Source: Microcaldota archaeon (GTDB taxonomy: Archaea > Micrarchaeota > Micrarchaeia > Micrarchaeales > Micrarchaeaceae). Taken from it: 64,000 nucleotides of DNA. Under the pieces are notes generated by a model. It made no database searches. It saw only the letters and a list, made by a program, of their open reading frames with translations, and was not told the origin of the DNA. Positions 1 through 8,541 of this stretch are shown piece after piece (position 1 is the first letter of the stretch; the number at the start of each line of letters is the position of its first letter). A program made the translations under genes and the position numbers. The stretch is from assembly GCA_021799475.1 (NCBI GenBank), contig JAJZAJ010000001.1, positions 310,001 through 374,000 of the forward strand. The letters run 5' to 3'.

Positions 1-152
1 GATACAGTATTGCTGCTATTGGACGATACGGATGTCAAGGGTGTTGGTTTTGGCTGAGACTGATATTGATGACCCAATGCGATTACAGCTGCAAGGATAA
101 CGGCCATTATAAAAACTGCCGATATCACGAATAGAAAATGTCTCCCACGCAT
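1..152 (-). CDS. Membrane-anchored protein, N-terminal fragment (cut by window edge)
   Basis: Reading leftwards from an ATG at 152, the frame stays open to the edge. It gives about 50 residues: a short basic start (MRGRH), one hydrophobic helix at about residues 6-27 (FLFVISAVFIMAVILAAVIA), then a Gln/Pro/Thr/Ser-rich stretch. This is the pattern of a signal anchor followed by an extracellular stalk. A TATA-like box (rev. comp. of 171-180) sits 19-28 nt before the ATG, so the mRNA is probably leaderless and the start is well placed. The function-bearing part lies outside the window, so no family can be given. Confidence 0.6.
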   Translation of the reverse strand, partial: MRGRHFLFVISAVFIMAVILAAVIALGHQYQSQPKPTPLTSVSSNSSNTV

Positions 153-232
153 GGATGTTAATGCGCAATAAGTATATAAATACAAACCTGTAGAACCGAC
201 GAATTGCTGGCAATGATCTAGAAATCAGAAAC

Positions 233-305
233 CGCCTTGGCCGGGATTCGAACCCGGGTCGCAACCGTGACAGGGTCGCATCCTAGACCACTAGACGACC
301 AAGGC
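233..305 (-). tRNA. tRNA-Asp (anticodon GUC)
   Basis: Cloverleaf on the minus strand: acceptor GCCTTGG (305-299) pairs with CCAAGGC (240-234), anticodon loop CTGTCAC gives GUC, and the T-arm is GGG-TTCGAAT-CCC type. The discriminator is G, as expected for archaeal tRNA-Asp. No intron, and CCA is not encoded. Confidence 0.93.
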
Positions 306-346
306 AGCAACTATCTTTTTACGCACGATATTATAAACTGTTTCTT

Positions 347-757
347 TTAGCTCTTCAGCCTCTCCCATACTGTTTTCAATTCCTTTCCATCCTTCCCGAA
401 GTTCTGTATGCTGATTGTATGGCCATCATTTTCCTTTCTTGGAATTATGTGCACATGGAGATGGAATACATCCTGTTGCGCCGCTTTTCCATTTGACGAG
501 AGAATGTTTACCCCGTCCAGACTCATCCTATCCTTATAACGTACAGAGAGTCTCTTTGCCGCTGACATTACCATCCCCAAAAGATCATCAGGTATTTCGA
601 AAATGTTCTCATAGTGCTCCTTCGGGATAACCAAGGTATGACCCTCACAGATAGGGTTTATGTCAAGGAAGGCGAATACCTTTTCGTCCTCGTATACCTT
701 ATACGATGGGAGTTCTCCCTTAACAATCCTGCAGAACACGCAGCTTTCAACCACCAA
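347..757 (-). CDS. HIT-family nucleotide hydrolase/transferase
   Basis: About 136 residues. It opens with CVFCRIVKGELPS, typical of Hint-like HIT proteins with a Cys pair that can bind zinc. It ends with the histidine triad HLHVHIIPR, where the central His is the nucleophile that attacks the alpha-phosphate of nucleoside phosphoramidates or dinucleotides. The conserved LDINPICEGHTLVIPKEH block is also present. The longer frame runs into tRNA-Tyr (770-869), so the start must lie downstream of it: TTG at 757 or GTG at 754. The gap to the tRNA is only 12 nt, so the two may share a transcript. The exact cellular substrate cannot be read from the sequence. Confidence 0.9.
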   Translation of the reverse strand: MVVESCVFCRIVKGELPSYKVYEDEKVFAFLDINPICEGHTLVIPKEHYENIFEIPDDLLGMVMSAAKRLSVRYKDRMSLDGVNILSSNGKAAQQDVFHLHVHIIPRKENDGHTISIQNFGKDGKELKTVWERLKS

Positions 758-769
758 ATCACTTTTATT

Positions 770-869
770 TCCCGACGGGGAGAGTTGAACTCCCAACCTA
801 TCGCTTTCTGGCATATCTTATACCATTTGCAAACTACAGGCGATCGCTCTACCATTGAGCTACGTCGGG
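770..869 (-). tRNA. tRNA-Tyr (anticodon GUA) with 28-nt intron
   Basis: Acceptor CCCGACG (869-863) pairs with CGTCGGG (777-771). C1-G72 and A73 are archaeal tRNA-Tyr identity features. Anticodon stem ATCGC/GCGAT encloses 35 nt: a 7-nt loop (CU-GUA-G..A) plus 28 extra nt after position 37, the canonical archaeal intron site. The intron holds a TGGTAT/ATGCCA helix, consistent with the bulge-helix-bulge substrate of the splicing endonuclease. T-arm GGGAG-TTCAACT-CTCCC. CCA is not encoded. A TATA-like box lies at about 911-922. Confidence 0.9.
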
Positions 870-972
870 TCATAGGTAAGTAGCTATTATTTTGGCAAGA
901 TTAATATATATTGGTGCCTGAGCAACTTCTATATATTAAAACAGAGGAAAATATAATATTGCAAAAGAGAGG

Positions 973-3765
973 ATGGATTTGGTGGCGGCCCATACTGTAG
1001 ACGGAAGTGCGAGAAGCACCGAGAGGAAAGCAAAGCGTGTCGACTTACACGGGAGGCTGTCAGAGAAGATAGTAAGAAAGCAGTACAGGACGCCACTGGG
1101 AATATACCACATAAAGGACACCCTGAGCCACATGCTGAGCTCAGGCAATTTTATAGACGCACTGCTTGCCACGATAACATTCCTTGTAGTTTCCACAGCA
1201 CTGGGATTCTATCCCCTGCCTATTGCAGTTCTCTGTGCTGTGATATTGTTCTTCGTTGCGCTATATCAGCCATTTCTGGGGCTCATATTATACACAGCAC
1301 TGTCATTTCCAATATTCATGTACCAGGCGCCTGTCCTTGCATGGTCTTTCCTGTTCCTTGTCAGTGCTATGCTAATTTACGGTTATATGCACTACAGGAC
1401 AATAATGTTCACCTATCTGCTCACTGTCCTTGCGTTTTCTCCAATCGGGTACCTGCTCGCGATACCGGCACTGATATTTTCAGCAATAATCATAGGCAAT
1501 AAGCGCTCTGTTTTCGTAGTGCTCCTGAGTTTCCTTCTAGTGATATCTTTCTCGGCCGTTACCGGGATACAGAACAGTGCATATTTTGCATACAACGCAG
1601 CACAGGGGCATACGGCAATAGGAAACAACCCAATACTGCAGTTCGACACCGGAACAAACACGGGGTTCAGCATGGGAAATCTGATTCCGGGTTTTGCGTC
1701 TACCTCGTCGATCTTCTTCAGCAGGCAGGTAACGAGCCTGATACCAAATGCAGTGGCAGCAATAGCAGCGGCGCTCGGAAGTGGCATTGCGACGTATCTA
1801 TCGCAGATACTTCTGTTGATAGTCATAGTGATTGCAATAGACTGGTTTGCGGTTACCAGCAGATCGAAGCACAAAGGGGCTGTATCAAGTATGTTCGGCG
1901 TCATATATCCTTTGTCCTATGTCTTACTGTCAGGTTATTCGTATGATGTTTCAGCTCTGGTCCCTCTCCTGAGCTTCATACTGGCTCCTGCCAGCTTATA
2001 CTTATTGGAAAGCGCCGGTATCGGCGTGGTGAAGGCACTAGATGTGAAGAAGCAGGATATAAGGATGAAATTCGGAGAGGCATTCGAGGACCTTACAAGC
2101 GGCAACGTAAATGAGACTTTCGACGATGTCGGAAATTACGAAGGGACAAAGAAGGAGCTGCGCGATGCGATAATAACTCCAATGGAAGAATCCGGCATAT
2201 CCCGAGCATACAACGTGGAACCCGCGAAAGGGATACTGCTGTTCGGGCCTCCAGGGACCGGGAAAACCATGCTGATGAGGGCACTCGCCAATGAGGTCCA
2301 TGCGGGATTCTATTATGTTAAAGCAAGCAACATGATATCAGCCTTCCCCGGAGAATCAGAAAGGCTGATAACCCAGATGTTTTCGATAGCCAAGAAGAAT
2401 GCTCCATGTATACTGTTCTTTGACGAGTTGGATGCCATAACGCTTTCTAGGGAAAACCCATCTATGGACGAGACACACAGGCATGCGCTTTCCCAGCTTC
2501 TTGTAGAGATGGACGGATTCCAAAAAACGAAGGATGTCATAATAGTAGGCGCCACAAATGCGCCTAATCTAATAGACCCAGCAATACTGAGACCGGGAAG
2601 GTTCGACAAGCTGATATTCATGCCCCTTCCTGACCTGGAGGGAAGGAAGAAGATACTGAAAATCTACTTAGACAAGCTGCCGATCTCGAGAAAGGTGCAT
2701 ATCGACAAGATAGCGATAATGACTGAACGCTATTCTGGAGCTGACCTGAAGGCAGTCGTTGAAAGCGTGGCACAGATAGTTGCGCAGGATGCAGCAAGCG
2801 AGCACAAGGTGCTAGAGATAACGGAAGCGGATATACTAAATGTCATACGTTCTACCAAGCCGTCTACGACTCTTGCGCAGCTCGAGGACTACAAGAAGTT
2901 CAAGCTTGATTACGAGCGGAGCATATTCAAGGAAGGCGATACGGAAAACACAAAACAGGTAACCTTTGATGACATAGTTGACCTGAGCGAAGCGAAGAAG
3001 GCAGTAAGGGAAGCAGTGCAGATACCTCTCTTGCACCCAGAGCTGATGGTCAAGTATGACATAAAGAGCGTCAACGGCCTTCTGCTGTTCGGGCCTCCAG
3101 GGACCGGGAAAACTATGCTGATGCGTGCCATCAGCAGCGAGATCCGCGGAGTTACTATGTTGGAGCTCAAGGGATCGGAAGTTGCCGAGGCGGGGCTCGA
3201 CAAGGCGACCGCAACTATAAGCGAGGTGTTCAACAGGGCAAAGGAGAACGCTCCATCTGTAATAATGATAGACGAAGTTGACGGTCTGCTTCCGAAGAGG
3301 GAGGGTGCGAGCGAAGTTATGGTGCAGATAACGAGCGAAGTGCTAAAGCAGCTTGACGGCATCACGCAGATGTCAAACGTTGTAGTGGTCGGCGCAACGA
3401 ATATGCCGGATTCCCTAGACCCGGCAATATTACGACCTGGAAGGTTTGACAGACTCCTTTTCATAAAACCCCCTTCATCACAGGGCAGGGTGGAGCTGCT
3501 CCAGAGGTTCCTTGCCTCTGTTCCATGCGACAAAATCGACTTCCAGAACCTCGGCAGCATAACAAAAGGATTTACCGGGGCAGACCTGATGGAGGTTACG
3601 AGAGAGGCTAAAACCGAGGCAATGGAGAAGGAACTTGATACCGGTACAGAGGGCAAAGTAACGACAGAAATGCTCAAGAGGCTGATAGCAAAAACGAAAC
3701 CATCTGCGCCGGACATGGTCATGAGCAGATATCTCGGATTCCTGGCAAAATACGGCCAGAGATAA
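973..3765 (+). CDS. Polytopic membrane protein fused to tandem Cdc48-like AAA+ ATPase
   Basis: 930 residues. A basic N-terminus (~1-55) precedes roughly eight or more hydrophobic segments (~60-365), then two AAA+ modules. AAA-1: Walker A GPPGTGKT at 425-432, Walker B FFDELD (D484, E485), second-region-of-homology motif ATNAPNLIDPAILRPGRFD with arginine finger. AAA-2: Walker A at 707-714, Walker B MIDEVD (D767, E768), GATNMPDSLDPAILRPGRFD. Both sites look active. The modules match the D1/D2 arrangement of Cdc48/p97/VAT, but the usual double-psi-barrel N-domain is replaced by membrane helices. The inferred role is an ATP-driven unfoldase fixed at the membrane that extracts or remodels proteins for degradation. 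ATG at 973 follows GAGAGG; GTG at 982 is an alternative. Confidence 0.9.
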   Translation: MDLVAAHTVDGSARSTERKAKRVDLHGRLSEKIVRKQYRTPLGIYHIKDTLSHMLSSGNFIDALLATITFLVVSTALGFYPLPIAVLCAVILFFVALYQPFLGLILYTALSFPIFMYQAPVLAWSFLFLVSAMLIYGYMHYRTIMFTYLLTVLAFSPIGYLLAIPALIFSAIIIGNKRSVFVVLLSFLLVISFSAVTGIQNSAYFAYNAAQGHTAIGNNPILQFDTGTNTGFSMGNLIPGFASTSSIFFSRQVTSLIPNAVAAIAAALGSGIATYLSQILLLIVIVIAIDWFAVTSRSKHKGAVSSMFGVIYPLSYVLLSGYSYDVSALVPLLSFILAPASLYLLESAGIGVVKALDVKKQDIRMKFGEAFEDLTSGNVNETFDDVGNYEGTKKELRDAIITPMEESGISRAYNVEPAKGILLFGPPGTGKTMLMRALANEVHAGFYYVKASNMISAFPGESERLITQMFSIAKKNAPCILFFDELDAITLSRENPSMDETHRHALSQLLVEMDGFQKTKDVIIVGATNAPNLIDPAILRPGRFDKLIFMPLPDLEGRKKILKIYLDKLPISRKVHIDKIAIMTERYSGADLKAVVESVAQIVAQDAASEHKVLEITEADILNVIRSTKPSTTLAQLEDYKKFKLDYERSIFKEGDTENTKQVTFDDIVDLSEAKKAVREAVQIPLLHPELMVKYDIKSVNGLLLFGPPGTGKTMLMRAISSEIRGVTMLELKGSEVAEAGLDKATATISEVFNRAKENAPSVIMIDEVDGLLPKREGASEVMVQITSEVLKQLDGITQMSNVVVVGATNMPDSLDPAILRPGRFDRLLFIKPPSSQGRVELLQRFLASVPCDKIDFQNLGSITKGFTGADLMEVTREAKTEAMEKELDTGTEGKVTTEMLKRLIAKTKPSAPDMVMSRYLGFLAKYGQR

Positions 3766-3780
3766 AAATATGCACTGTCG

Positions 3781-4041
3781 CTATGTCGGGCGTGGTGCCA
3801 ATCCTAGGAATTTTCTCAAGACTACCTGGAATTTTTCCATAGCCACTATGAAGTTGAATCCTCCCAGGACCGCAAGCGTGGAACCCTGGAAATAGTCCCC
3901 GCGCAAAAGAGTTTCCGTTGCAATTGTTGCGGCGAATAAGCTGACGGTGTAATGAACAATCCCGCTATCGTAGGTTGTGCGCAGTAGCCTATACGGCAAC
4001 CGCGATGACGCCCGAGCATTCACCTCTTTAGTTCCTCCCAT
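3781..4041 (-). CDS. Small membrane protein, unknown function
   Basis: 86 residues with a basic N-terminal third and two hydrophobic stretches (about YTVSLFAATIATETLL and GSTLAVLGGFNFIVAM). The ATG at 4041 is preceded by GGTGAT at about 4049-4044, a good ribosome-binding site. It starts 10 nt after the stop of the larger membrane protein upstream, so the two form an operon. No family recognised. It ends convergently 15 nt from the AAA+ gene. Confidence 0.6.
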   Translation of the reverse strand: MGGTKEVNARASSRLPYRLLRTTYDSGIVHYTVSLFAATIATETLLRGDYFQGSTLAVLGGFNFIVAMEKFQVVLRKFLGLAPRPT

Positions 4042-4051
4042 CTAATCACCA

Positions 4052-5455
4052 TCATTGTTTTGCATCTTTCTCTTTCTTCTTCTTCGCTCCGCTTTTCCGC
4101 ATCTTCTTTGGTGCATGGGTCGGAGGCTGCAACGGCGCGCCGATTTCCGGTGGCGGAGTATATGCAGCATCAGGCAGTTTTGGCTGTGCATCATTCTCAT
4201 CTTTTCCGTCTTTGCCCTGTTCTTTCTCTTCAGCAGCTACATACTGAGATGCTGCAGCCGGCTGATTCTGCTGCACCGACAAACCAAATTCCTGCACTAT
4301 ATCGCGTATATTCCTTACTCTGTCAACGAAATACGTGAAGAGCACTCCGAATACCGCTGCGAGAGCAACAGCAAAAATCATATAGCCCATGATAAAGAGC
4401 CAAACTGTTGCGGCGAGCACCACTATTTCAAATACTCCAAGCTCCTCCAGAACCCTTCTAATCCCTTCCTTCCTTTCGTAGGAATACTCCTCTGTAGAAT
4501 CTTTGCTTCTGACTCTGTCCACGAGGTAAGTCATTGTTATCCCGAATCCGAATGCGACTATCACGCTTAGCAGGAAATAATTGTAGACGAAAAACAGCAC
4601 CGCGGCAGCAGCCGCTATTATCTCTATAACTCCTGCTTCCTCTATTAGCTTTAGCGCGCCGGGTTGCAGCTGCAGCGCATGCTTCTTCCTTCCTCTAGAA
4701 AGCCTCCTTCTAATCTTGCTGAATCCAGCACCTGCGACTAGGAATCCTCCGAGCGTTGGCAGATTGGTCCCTACTCCCTGCGATTGCGTACTCTGCGGCG
4801 CCGCTATTTTCGGTGGCGCAGGCAATGGCGGCGGGGTATTGCTTATCGTAGTTGCCTGTTTTGCTGTTTGCTGTATGAAACATAACTGTACGTCCATCGT
4901 ATTCGACACTATGCTCGTTACATTGGCTGTGACAAGCACATTTTTGCTCGAGAATGATTCTGTTTCATTAGTGCTGTGCAGAACATAGCTGTTCCCATTG
5001 AGCGATATGTTGTAGAAACCGTTACCTATCATGTTATCGACAAACCTAGCAGTAACGTTGTATTCGCTCCATGTATAGCTCTTACCTTCAGCTATTCCGA
5101 CACCCTGAACGCAAAATGTAGTAGGAATGGGCTGCGGCGTGTATATGTAAGAGCTGTTGTAGTTCGAATATGAGCCTCCATATGCCCCTCCGCCCCCGCC
5201 ACCGCTTCCTCCTCCACCGCCCCCTCCAGAGCCGCCGCCTCCGCCAGTCTGCGACCCCGTCCCATTAACAAGCCCTCCTGGATTTACGATACACGATGGC
5301 GCTCCGCATCCGCTTGGACCAGTATATGTCCCGTTGGAATTCGGAGGTGGTGTATAAAAAGCATAAGCACTCGGCGTTGCAAGCAAAGCTGTGAGAGCGA
5401 AGACTGCTAAAGCTGCTGTTATGATACCTTGGACACGGCATACATCAACGCGCAT
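4052..5455 (-). CDS. Secreted Gly-rich/membrane protein with duplicated helical hairpin
   Basis: 467 residues. An N-terminal signal peptide ends near ..ATPSAYA (~residue 32). An exported region follows with a poly-Gly/Ser linker (~68-92) and several N-x-S/T sequons, then a Pro-rich spacer. After that come two copies of a ~45-residue unit, each a membrane hairpin beginning E-E-x-G-V-x-E-I and ending Y-x-VDRVR (~272-316 and ~335-379). The C-terminal tail is long, charged and Lys-rich (KKKKEK), so probably cytoplasmic. A TATA-like box at about 5483-5492 supports this start. No known family; a surface-exposed scaffold with a basic cytoplasmic tail is only an inference from topology. Confidence 0.75.
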   Translation of the reverse strand: MRVDVCRVQGIITAALAVFALTALLATPSAYAFYTPPPNSNGTYTGPSGCGAPSCIVNPGGLVNGTGSQTGGGGGSGGGGGGGSGGGGGGAYGGSYSNYNSSYIYTPQPIPTTFCVQGVGIAEGKSYTWSEYNVTARFVDNMIGNGFYNISLNGNSYVLHSTNETESFSSKNVLVTANVTSIVSNTMDVQLCFIQQTAKQATTISNTPPPLPAPPKIAAPQSTQSQGVGTNLPTLGGFLVAGAGFSKIRRRLSRGRKKHALQLQPGALKLIEEAGVIEIIAAAAAVLFFVYNYFLLSVIVAFGFGITMTYLVDRVRSKDSTEEYSYERKEGIRRVLEELGVFEIVVLAATVWLFIMGYMIFAVALAAVFGVLFTYFVDRVRNIRDIVQEFGLSVQQNQPAAASQYVAAEEKEQGKDGKDENDAQPKLPDAAYTPPPEIGAPLQPPTHAPKKMRKSGAKKKKEKDAKQ

Positions 5456-5600
5456 ATATTACGACTGTATTTCTCAAATATATATAGCTTGCTCCAAACT
5501 GCGTTTGACTGTGAGCGCGAAACTCATACTGTTGGTAGGAGGATGCCACACAAGACACTGACTTTAATCCAACCACCTATGTCGCCGTATTTTTCAAAAA

Positions 5601-5672
5601 TGGGCCTGAGGAGAGTCGAACTCCTGTCTCAAGCGTGTAAGGCTAGCGTCTTAGCCGTTGGACGACAGGCCC
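5601..5672 (-). tRNA. tRNA-Val (anticodon UAC)
   Basis: Acceptor GGGCCTG (5672-5666) pairs with CAGGCCC (5608-5602), discriminator A. Anticodon loop CTTACAC gives UAC. T-arm AGGAG-TTCGACT-CTCCT. The anticodon stem CTAGC/GCTTG has one U-U mismatch at 28-42. No intron or encoded CCA. Confidence 0.88.
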
Positions 5673-5766
5673 ATAATAAGCTTACACTAGCTCCAGATAT
5701 TATTCCGGAGCTAATAGGTATCCGGAGCATGCAATAATAGCCTTTTCGGTCATCGCCATAAATCTT

Positions 5767-6432
5767 TTATTTTTCCTGCAGTTCGGCTTCCTCCATTACG
5801 AGCTGGCCAACGCTGCCCTTCCATTCGATATGCGATTTCCTGATGACAACCCTCTTCCTGAAGAGCGGGCCATCGAGGACGAAGGATTCAGCTTCTCCGC
5901 CTTCAAAAAGGAGATTGGTCTTGTGCGTATTGTGAAGCGCGACCAGCCTGTCTATCATAAACTCATCGAGCCTGTGCCCGAGGATCTGGTCGTCGAACCC
6001 TTCTGCGGCAACCTGCGTTACTATGACATTGAAATTTTCCGATAGTTCTTTAAGTTCCTCAAGCGGGTCGATTCCCCAGAGCGGCGCATGGTGCAGGATT
6101 CCTAATTTTCCGCATATGCTGTTGATTCTATCGGCTTGATACCTGCTTGCTATTGCGCCTGTAACGAGCTCAGTCACGCCACACTCCTTCAGCGCGCTTT
6201 CAAGGTCTTCCAACTCTTTTTCCTTCTCTCCCTTTGTATTGAAATACCTGTGCTCTATCCCCATCGACTCTGCCTGCATCTGCGTATATCTTATATTGGG
6301 CCTGTGGAACATATAGCTGAACTCGTTTTCTGATACCATGCTTATGAGCAGGTCTACCGGCATGCCGCGTTCGTGCATCTTATGGACCGCAAGTGTAGAA
6401 TCCTTCCCCCCGCTAAATAAAGCAGCCCTCAT
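5767..6432 (-). CDS. dph6: Diphthine--ammonia ligase (Dph6 family)
   Basis: About 221 residues. It starts MRAALFSGGKDSTLA, the PP-loop (SGGKDS) of ATP pyrophosphatases. The region around GAIASRYQADRINSICGKLG, then HAPLWGIDPLEEL and GFDDQILGHRLD, matches the Dph6/MJ0570 ligase that amidates diphthine on elongation factor 2 in the last step of diphthamide synthesis. The ATG at 6432 overlaps the stop of nth by four bases (ATGA), so translation is coupled. An in-frame start at 6456 would intrude further into nth and is less likely. Confidence 0.9.
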   Translation of the reverse strand: MRAALFSGGKDSTLAVHKMHERGMPVDLLISMVSENEFSYMFHRPNIRYTQMQAESMGIEHRYFNTKGEKEKELEDLESALKECGVTELVTGAIASRYQADRINSICGKLGILHHAPLWGIDPLEELKELSENFNVIVTQVAAEGFDDQILGHRLDEFMIDRLVALHNTHKTNLLFEGGEAESFVLDGPLFRKRVVIRKSHIEWKGSVGQLVMEEAELQEK

Positions 6433-7082
6433 TTCCTCACCGTGCTTGATGGGCATATGTCATTCAGCACGCATCTTTCGCAGTACTTCCTCCTGGCGGT
6501 ACAGACATCCCTTCCCAAGGCGATCAAGAGGTGCGTCAGGTTTCCCCACTCCTTTCTCGGAGTGAATTCCATCAGGCTTCTCTCTATCTTTTCAGCATTC
6601 TTAGTGTTGAAAAGGAAGAGCCTGTTCGACACCGTTATGCAGTGAGTGTCCACCGCTATGCCCTCATTTTTCTCAAAAGCGTTTACCAGGATTACATTCG
6701 CAGTTTTCCTGCCTACTCCCGGTATCGTAATCAGCTTGTCCATGCTGTCAGGCACGCGACCGTTAAACTCGCTGGTTATCCTATTTGCTGCCGCTATTAT
6801 GTTCTTTGATTTGTTTCTGTATAGCCCGAGGGTTTTCACATAACGGTACAGCTGCTGAGGTTTCAGGCGCGTATAGCTTGAGACCTTGGGGTATTTCCTG
6901 AAAAGCAAAGGGGTTACCTTGTTGACCTGCGCGTCCTGTGACTGCGCCGACAATTCAGTAGCAACAAGCAGCTCCCATGCGTTTCTGAAACCAAGCCTGG
7001 TGCGCAGTTCATCAGGATATCTTTTTTTCAGCCGCGCTATGATACTTCTTATCTCTGATTTTGCGGTTTTCATAAAGATCAT
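6429..7082 (-). CDS. nth: Endonuclease III (HhH-GPD DNA glycosylase/AP lyase)
   Basis: 217 residues, normal for the family. The helix-hairpin-helix is seen as IPGVGRKTANVIL with the catalytic Lys, followed by VDTHC containing the catalytic Asp. The [4Fe-4S] ligands C-x6-C-x2-C-x5-C lie at the C-terminus (CTARRKYCERCVLNDIC). It removes oxidised pyrimidines and nicks abasic sites in base-excision repair. TATATAAA at 7100-7093 lies 23 nt (centre) before an internal ATG at 7073 and only 14 nt before 7082, so the true start may be 7073 (MKTAKSE..). It heads a two-gene operon with dph6. Confidence 0.93.
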   Translation of the reverse strand: MIFMKTAKSEIRSIIARLKKRYPDELRTRLGFRNAWELLVATELSAQSQDAQVNKVTPLLFRKYPKVSSYTRLKPQQLYRYVKTLGLYRNKSKNIIAAANRITSEFNGRVPDSMDKLITIPGVGRKTANVILVNAFEKNEGIAVDTHCITVSNRLFLFNTKNAEKIERSLMEFTPRKEWGNLTHLLIALGRDVCTARRKYCERCVLNDICPSSTVRK

Positions 7083-7207
7083 TTATAGCCTCTTTATATA
7101 TCGTTTTGCATGCTGCTCCTCCACTTCCAATAGCACCGCCTTACAGCCTAATGCTGCTCCACTGCATTGGCTGGCAAGAAACAAGGAATGGAAAATATAT
7201 GGCGCGG

Positions 7208-8014
7208 TTACTTTATTCCTTTGAAATCGGCAAACAGCCACAGTATAGTTCCAACTGCTATGAGCAATACCCCTGTCCATATGTACTGCAGGAGGCCGCC
7301 GCTGTAGTCGCCATATAGCCATACAATCACTCCTATTGCTATCAGCGCCGCGCTGAACAATATCAGCCTGTTATTCTTCTGTTTCATCTTGAACATCGCA
7401 ATAGCCATCGCAACAAGCGTTATTATTATGCCGATAACGAGATACATGTTATTTGCGGTTTGCGCGCTCCATCCTGAACTGCCGGAGCTGCTGCCATATC
7501 CTCCAGATTGCGCTATCGATGTTGTCGTCTGCTTCTGCGCTATGGTTGTCGTTGCCGTCGTAGTTGCCGAAACGGTAGTGGTGCCGGCGCCTGACGTGCT
7601 GCTTGTGCCGTTCGTTATCGTGATGGCAAGGGCCGCATTGCTTGTAGTCGGATCGTCACCAGTGGTATTCAGGAAAAGGTAATATGTACCTAGGACAGCT
7701 CCAGTAGACGGTTGTATCCTGATAACTCCCGACCATGGGGGATCCTGCATTTGCTGATTGGTTATAGATACGTTTATCCCGAGAAAAGATAGCTGTCCTG
7801 AATTTATTATATTTATGTTAGTGCCCCACGGCTTTCCAGAAGCAAGAGTTACAGTATAATTTACCGCGGCGCTGGAGCCTCTGGCAAGGCTTATGCTGCT
7901 CTGCGACAAGGCTATGTTCGCGGTTCCATACTGCAATTGCGCAGAAACCGAAGGAGCCAGCATCATTGCTGCAAGCACCAGCATAAAACCGCCTGTAATG
8001 ATAATACTCCTCAT
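7208..8014 (-). CDS. Surface protein: signal peptide, beta domain, Ser/Thr stalk, C-terminal membrane segments
   Basis: 268 residues from the ATG at 8014. Signal peptide ~1-25 (ends ..APSVSA). A beta-rich region ~28-120 resembles the NEW3/Ig-like domains of archaeal exported proteins (NYTVTLASG..GTYYLFLNTTGDD). A Ser/Thr-rich stalk lies at ~125-170, then three hydrophobic helices at the end. An in-frame TTG at 8038 is ruled out as start because the TATA box (8050-8043) is centred only about 8 nt upstream of it; the same box predicts transcription start near 8020. No specific family. Confidence 0.7.
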   Translation of the reverse strand: MRSIIITGGFMLVLAAMMLAPSVSAQLQYGTANIALSQSSISLARGSSAAVNYTVTLASGKPWGTNINIINSGQLSFLGINVSITNQQMQDPPWSGVIRIQPSTGAVLGTYYLFLNTTGDDPTTSNAALAITITNGTSSTSGAGTTTVSATTTATTTIAQKQTTTSIAQSGGYGSSSGSSGWSAQTANNMYLVIGIIITLVAMAIAMFKMKQKNNRLILFSAALIAIGVIVWLYGDYSGGLLQYIWTGVLLIAVGTILWLFADFKGIK

Positions 8015-8088
8015 GCTATCTGATGAAATGGGTCGCAATACAATTTATATCTTTCGGACATGTGCCAACAACGCCGTATAGCGCGCTC

Positions 8089-8448
8089 TTACTGCAGCGG
8101 CCGCAGTGCCAGCGCGAGCAGCCTGCCAAGCAGGAAACGGTACCTGCTTGATTTAGGATATTTGCTATTGAATGTGATGCGGTTCATATTCACTATTATG
8201 CCTCTGTAATGCTTGAGTGCTATCATAGCAACGAACATGGTTGCCGCAATTATCACCTCCGCAAAAAGCAGATACCCTCCAACAAGGAGCATGAAAGAAG
8301 AGAAGGAATAACCCCTTATAACCAGATAGGTTGCAACAGCGACGAAGAAGTCAAGGCCGACAGACAGATAAGCGAGCTTCTCCAGATATCTTTCTATACG
8401 CTTTATCCTCTGGAATTCCCCGTAGTACATGCTGTAAACCATTCCCAT
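8089..8448 (-). CDS. Small two-helix membrane protein, unknown function
   Basis: 119 residues: a basic amphipathic start with repeated R/K (FQRIKRIERYLEKL), two hydrophobic segments (~28-46 and ~52-80), and a basic, Arg-rich tail. A TATA-like TTTATTTAAA (about 8487-8478) lies ~34 nt upstream. It is a single gene between two longer minus-strand units. I do not recognise a family. Confidence 0.65.
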   Translation of the reverse strand: MGMVYSMYYGEFQRIKRIERYLEKLAYLSVGLDFFVAVATYLVIRGYSFSSFMLLVGGYLLFAEVIIAATMFVAMIALKHYRGIIVNMNRITFNSKYPKSSRYRFLLGRLLALALRPLQ

Positions 8449-8541
8449 CGCCCACTCAATTTTGCATACGATAGTTTTTTAAATAAATGCGCAACTAGGT
8501 AAATCCGGAAGTACTAATGATGGTTCCCGTCAATGCCCTAT

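Noticed and set aside
758-814. Longer N-terminus for the HIT protein
   Set aside because: It would start inside tRNA-Tyr; the conserved domain begins after the tRNA.
2910-3722. Minus-strand frame of ~270 codons
   Set aside because: Antisense to the second AAA+ module; no motif, no promoter.
5830-6045. Possible gene opposite dph6
   Set aside because: Antisense of a conserved enzyme, no independent signals.
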